In this document: in pieces, positions 3,644 through 5,030 of the stretch | Layout of the letters: each line of letters begins with the position of its first letter | Position numbering within the stretch: position 1 is the stretch's first letter | Source of the DNA: Candidatus Scatomorpha merdipullorum | GTDB lineage: Bacteria > Bacillota > Clostridia > Oscillospirales > Oscillospiraceae | Reading direction: 5' to 3' | DNA length: 5,030 nucleotides | Assembly (NCBI GenBank): GCA_018716795.1 | Contig: DVJK01000114.1 | Location: forward strand, 1 to 5,030 | Notes under the pieces: generated by a model | What the model was told of the DNA's origin: nothing | Seen by the model: only the letters and a program-made list of their open reading frames with translations | Database searches by the model: none | Program-made: the position numbers and the translations under genes

Positions 3644-5030
3644 GCGCCCTCGCCTATCTCACCCTCACCACGCTCAAAAACCGGCTCAGGGGCCTTTTCC
3701 GCTCGCCGGCGAAGCTGATTTACGCAATCGTAGTCGTCGCGCTGCTGGTCTTCGTCGTGGTCATCGGCGCCGCCGGCGAGAGCGGCGGCGGCTCAGCCGC
3801 GCCCAACTCCCAGCTCGGCGCGATAGCCGTCGGCTACTTCGCGCTGATGTTCCTCATGACGGCCAACTCCGGCTTTTCGACGGGCATGAGCGTCTTCAAG
3901 ATGCCGGACGTGAACTTCCTCTTCGCCGGGCCCTTCAGGCCGCTGCGCGTCCTCTTCCACGGGATGCTCAACCAGATGGCGACCGCGCTCATCATGGCCG
4001 TCGTCATACTCTTCCAGTACGGCTGGATGCACACGAGCTACGGCGTGGGCTTCGGCGGGCTGCTTATCTTCGTCCTCGGCTACGGCCTCGCGGTCTTCAC
4101 GGGGCAGCTCACGGCGATGGTGATATACTGCCTCAGCTCCGGCCGCGACCGCGTGCGCAAGGCCCTGCGCTTTGCATACGTCGCCGTGACGGCGCTCTGG
4201 GCGCTCTATCTCGGCTGGCGCGCGCTGGGCGCGGAGAGCGCGCTCGACGGGCTCTGCGACGCAATGGTCGACCCCATTGGCCGCCTCTTCCCCGTCGCGG
4301 GCTGGCTGGGCGCGGCCTGCTATGAGGCGCTGCTGGGCAATTTCGCGCCCGCCGCGCTGCTGACGCTCCTCTGGGCGGCGTACTCCGCCGCGCTCGTCAT
4401 AATCATGGTCAAGGCCGACCGCGACTACTATGAGGACGTCCTCCAGAGCACGGAGACCGCCTTCCTCACCCAGGCCGCGGCGAAGGAGGGGCGCATAGCC
4501 GACGCCGCGCCCAAAAACGTCAGCGTCGGCAAAACCGGCCTCGGCGGCGGCTTCGGCGCGAGCGCGTTTTACTACAAGCACCGCGTGGAGAACCGCCGCA
4601 GCCGCAAGTGGCTGCTGAGCGGCATAGAGCTGGTCTTCATCATCGCGAACCTGGGCTTCGCCTTCTTCATGCGCGACACGGGCATCGTCGCGCCGCTGGC
4701 CTTCGCGGCCTATCTCATGTTCTTCTACGTCGCCACGGGCCGGCTCATGCGGGAGATGACCAAGCCCTACGTCTACCTCGTGCCCGAGCCGCCGACCAAA
4801 AAGCTGCTCTGGTGCCTGCGCGAGAGCGCGGCGGGCTACGCCGTCAGCGCGCTGCTGAGCTTCGGGCCGATGTGCTTCTATGTCGAGGCCCCGCTCGCGA
4901 GCATCGCCGCCGCGGCGGCCGCGTACTTCAGCTACGCCTACCTCTTCGTCGCCGGCAACCTGGTGACCGAGCGCGTCTTCGGCGGCATGACGGTCAAGGC
5001 GCTGGTCTTCCTCTTCTACTTCATCGTGCT
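3640..5030 (+). CDS. ABC exporter permease, multi-pass membrane protein, cut by the right window edge
   Basis: The frame from ATG 3640 stays open to the window end (463 complete codons plus two bases). It begins MSALAYLTLTTLKNRLRGLF, a cytoplasmic amphipathic lead-in, followed by hydrophobic segments at roughly 26-45, 59-76, 112-127, 137-155, 178-195, 234-257, 329-345, 350-365, 397-415, 420-440 and from 452. Between about 258 and 325 lies a long charged cytoplasmic stretch with a glycine-rich GLGGGFGAS and the basic YYKHRVENRRSRKW. The motif FLFAGPFRPLRVLFHGMLNQ (93-112) and overall design resemble the 'putative ABC exporter' family of Firmicutes (roughly 500-600 residues), so little more than the C-terminus should be missing. 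The ATGA overlap ties it to the ATPase. Two copies, or one copy with another permease downstream, would complete the transporter. The substrate is unknown. Confidence 0.85.
   Translation, partial: MSALAYLTLTTLKNRLRGLFRSPAKLIYAIVVVALLVFVVVIGAAGESGGGSAAPNSQLGAIAVGYFALMFLMTANSGFSTGMSVFKMPDVNFLFAGPFRPLRVLFHGMLNQMATALIMAVVILFQYGWMHTSYGVGFGGLLIFVLGYGLAVFTGQLTAMVIYCLSSGRDRVRKALRFAYVAVTALWALYLGWRALGAESALDGLCDAMVDPIGRLFPVAGWLGAACYEALLGNFAPAALLTLLWAAYSAALVIIMVKADRDYYEDVLQSTETAFLTQAAAKEGRIADAAPKNVSVGKTGLGGGFGASAFYYKHRVENRRSRKWLLSGIELVFIIANLGFAFFMRDTGIVAPLAFAAYLMFFYVATGRLMREMTKPYVYLVPEPPTKKLLWCLRESAAGYAVSALLSFGPMCFYVEAPLASIAAAAAAYFSYAYLFVAGNLVTERVFGGMTVKALVFLFYFIV

Noticed and set aside
3630..4325. Plus-strand open frame of 231 codons overlapping the permease in another frame
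   Set aside because: The product is an Arg/Pro/His-rich string without domains. The true permease frame from 3640 stays open to the window end and has clear transmembrane structure.
3793..4581. Minus-strand open frame of 262 codons opposite the permease
   Set aside because: It is rich in Arg, Ala, Glu and His in a pattern expected from reading a GC-rich membrane-protein gene backwards. The plus-strand frame has coherent membrane segments and an ATGA link to the ATPase.

Overview
The window looks like chromosomal DNA of a GC-rich, endospore-forming member of the Clostridia (Firmicutes). Evidence for this: strong GGAGG-type ribosome binding sites before most genes, consensus sigma-A promoters, a CotF-type spore coat pair, tight co-directional operons with ATGA/GTGA overlaps, and third codon positions dominated by G/C while ATA is still used freely for isoleucine. 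Assignment below class level is not supported by the sequence alone.

Left part (1-1899, minus strand): one compact six-gene operon, read from right to left. It starts at a recognisable promoter near 1930-1958. The order is a glyoxalase I, a two-TM zinc-ribbon protein, a two-TM protein without the ribbon, a second two-TM zinc-ribbon protein, a short 3-methyladenine DNA glycosylase, and the start of thiamine pyrophosphokinase, which runs off the left edge. Intergenic gaps are 13, 1 and 23 nt, then a 4-nt overlap, then 1 nt, so the genes are probably co-transcribed and partly translationally coupled. A glyoxalase next to an alkyl-base glycosylase suggests a reactive-electrophile damage theme, but this is inference.

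Middle part (1900-2747, minus strand): a pair of small spore coat genes whose products resemble the N- and C-terminal halves of Bacillus CotF, preceded by a small XRE-family regulator. The first coat gene should start at ATG 2405, not at the upstream GTG, because that GTG is part of its ribosome binding site.

Right part (2748-5030): a 185-bp divergent intergenic region, then a plus-strand ABC exporter operon (ATPase 2933-3643, permease from 3640 past the right edge). The intergenic region holds two related dyads centred 53 bp apart (about five helical turns), back-to-back promoter elements between them, a further inverted repeat, and a near-consensus sigma-A promoter (TTGCCA-17-TATAAT) for the ABC operon. 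The simplest model is that the XRE protein binds both dyads, controls its own gene and modulates the exporter.

I see no RNA gene, CRISPR array, insertion sequence or phage gene. The most noteworthy signals are the XRE/operator/ABC switch, the split cotF, the tandem family of tiny membrane zinc-ribbon proteins with a ribbon-less middle member, and the large hairpin overlapping the glyoxalase promoter and ribosome binding site. None of these proves a new system.
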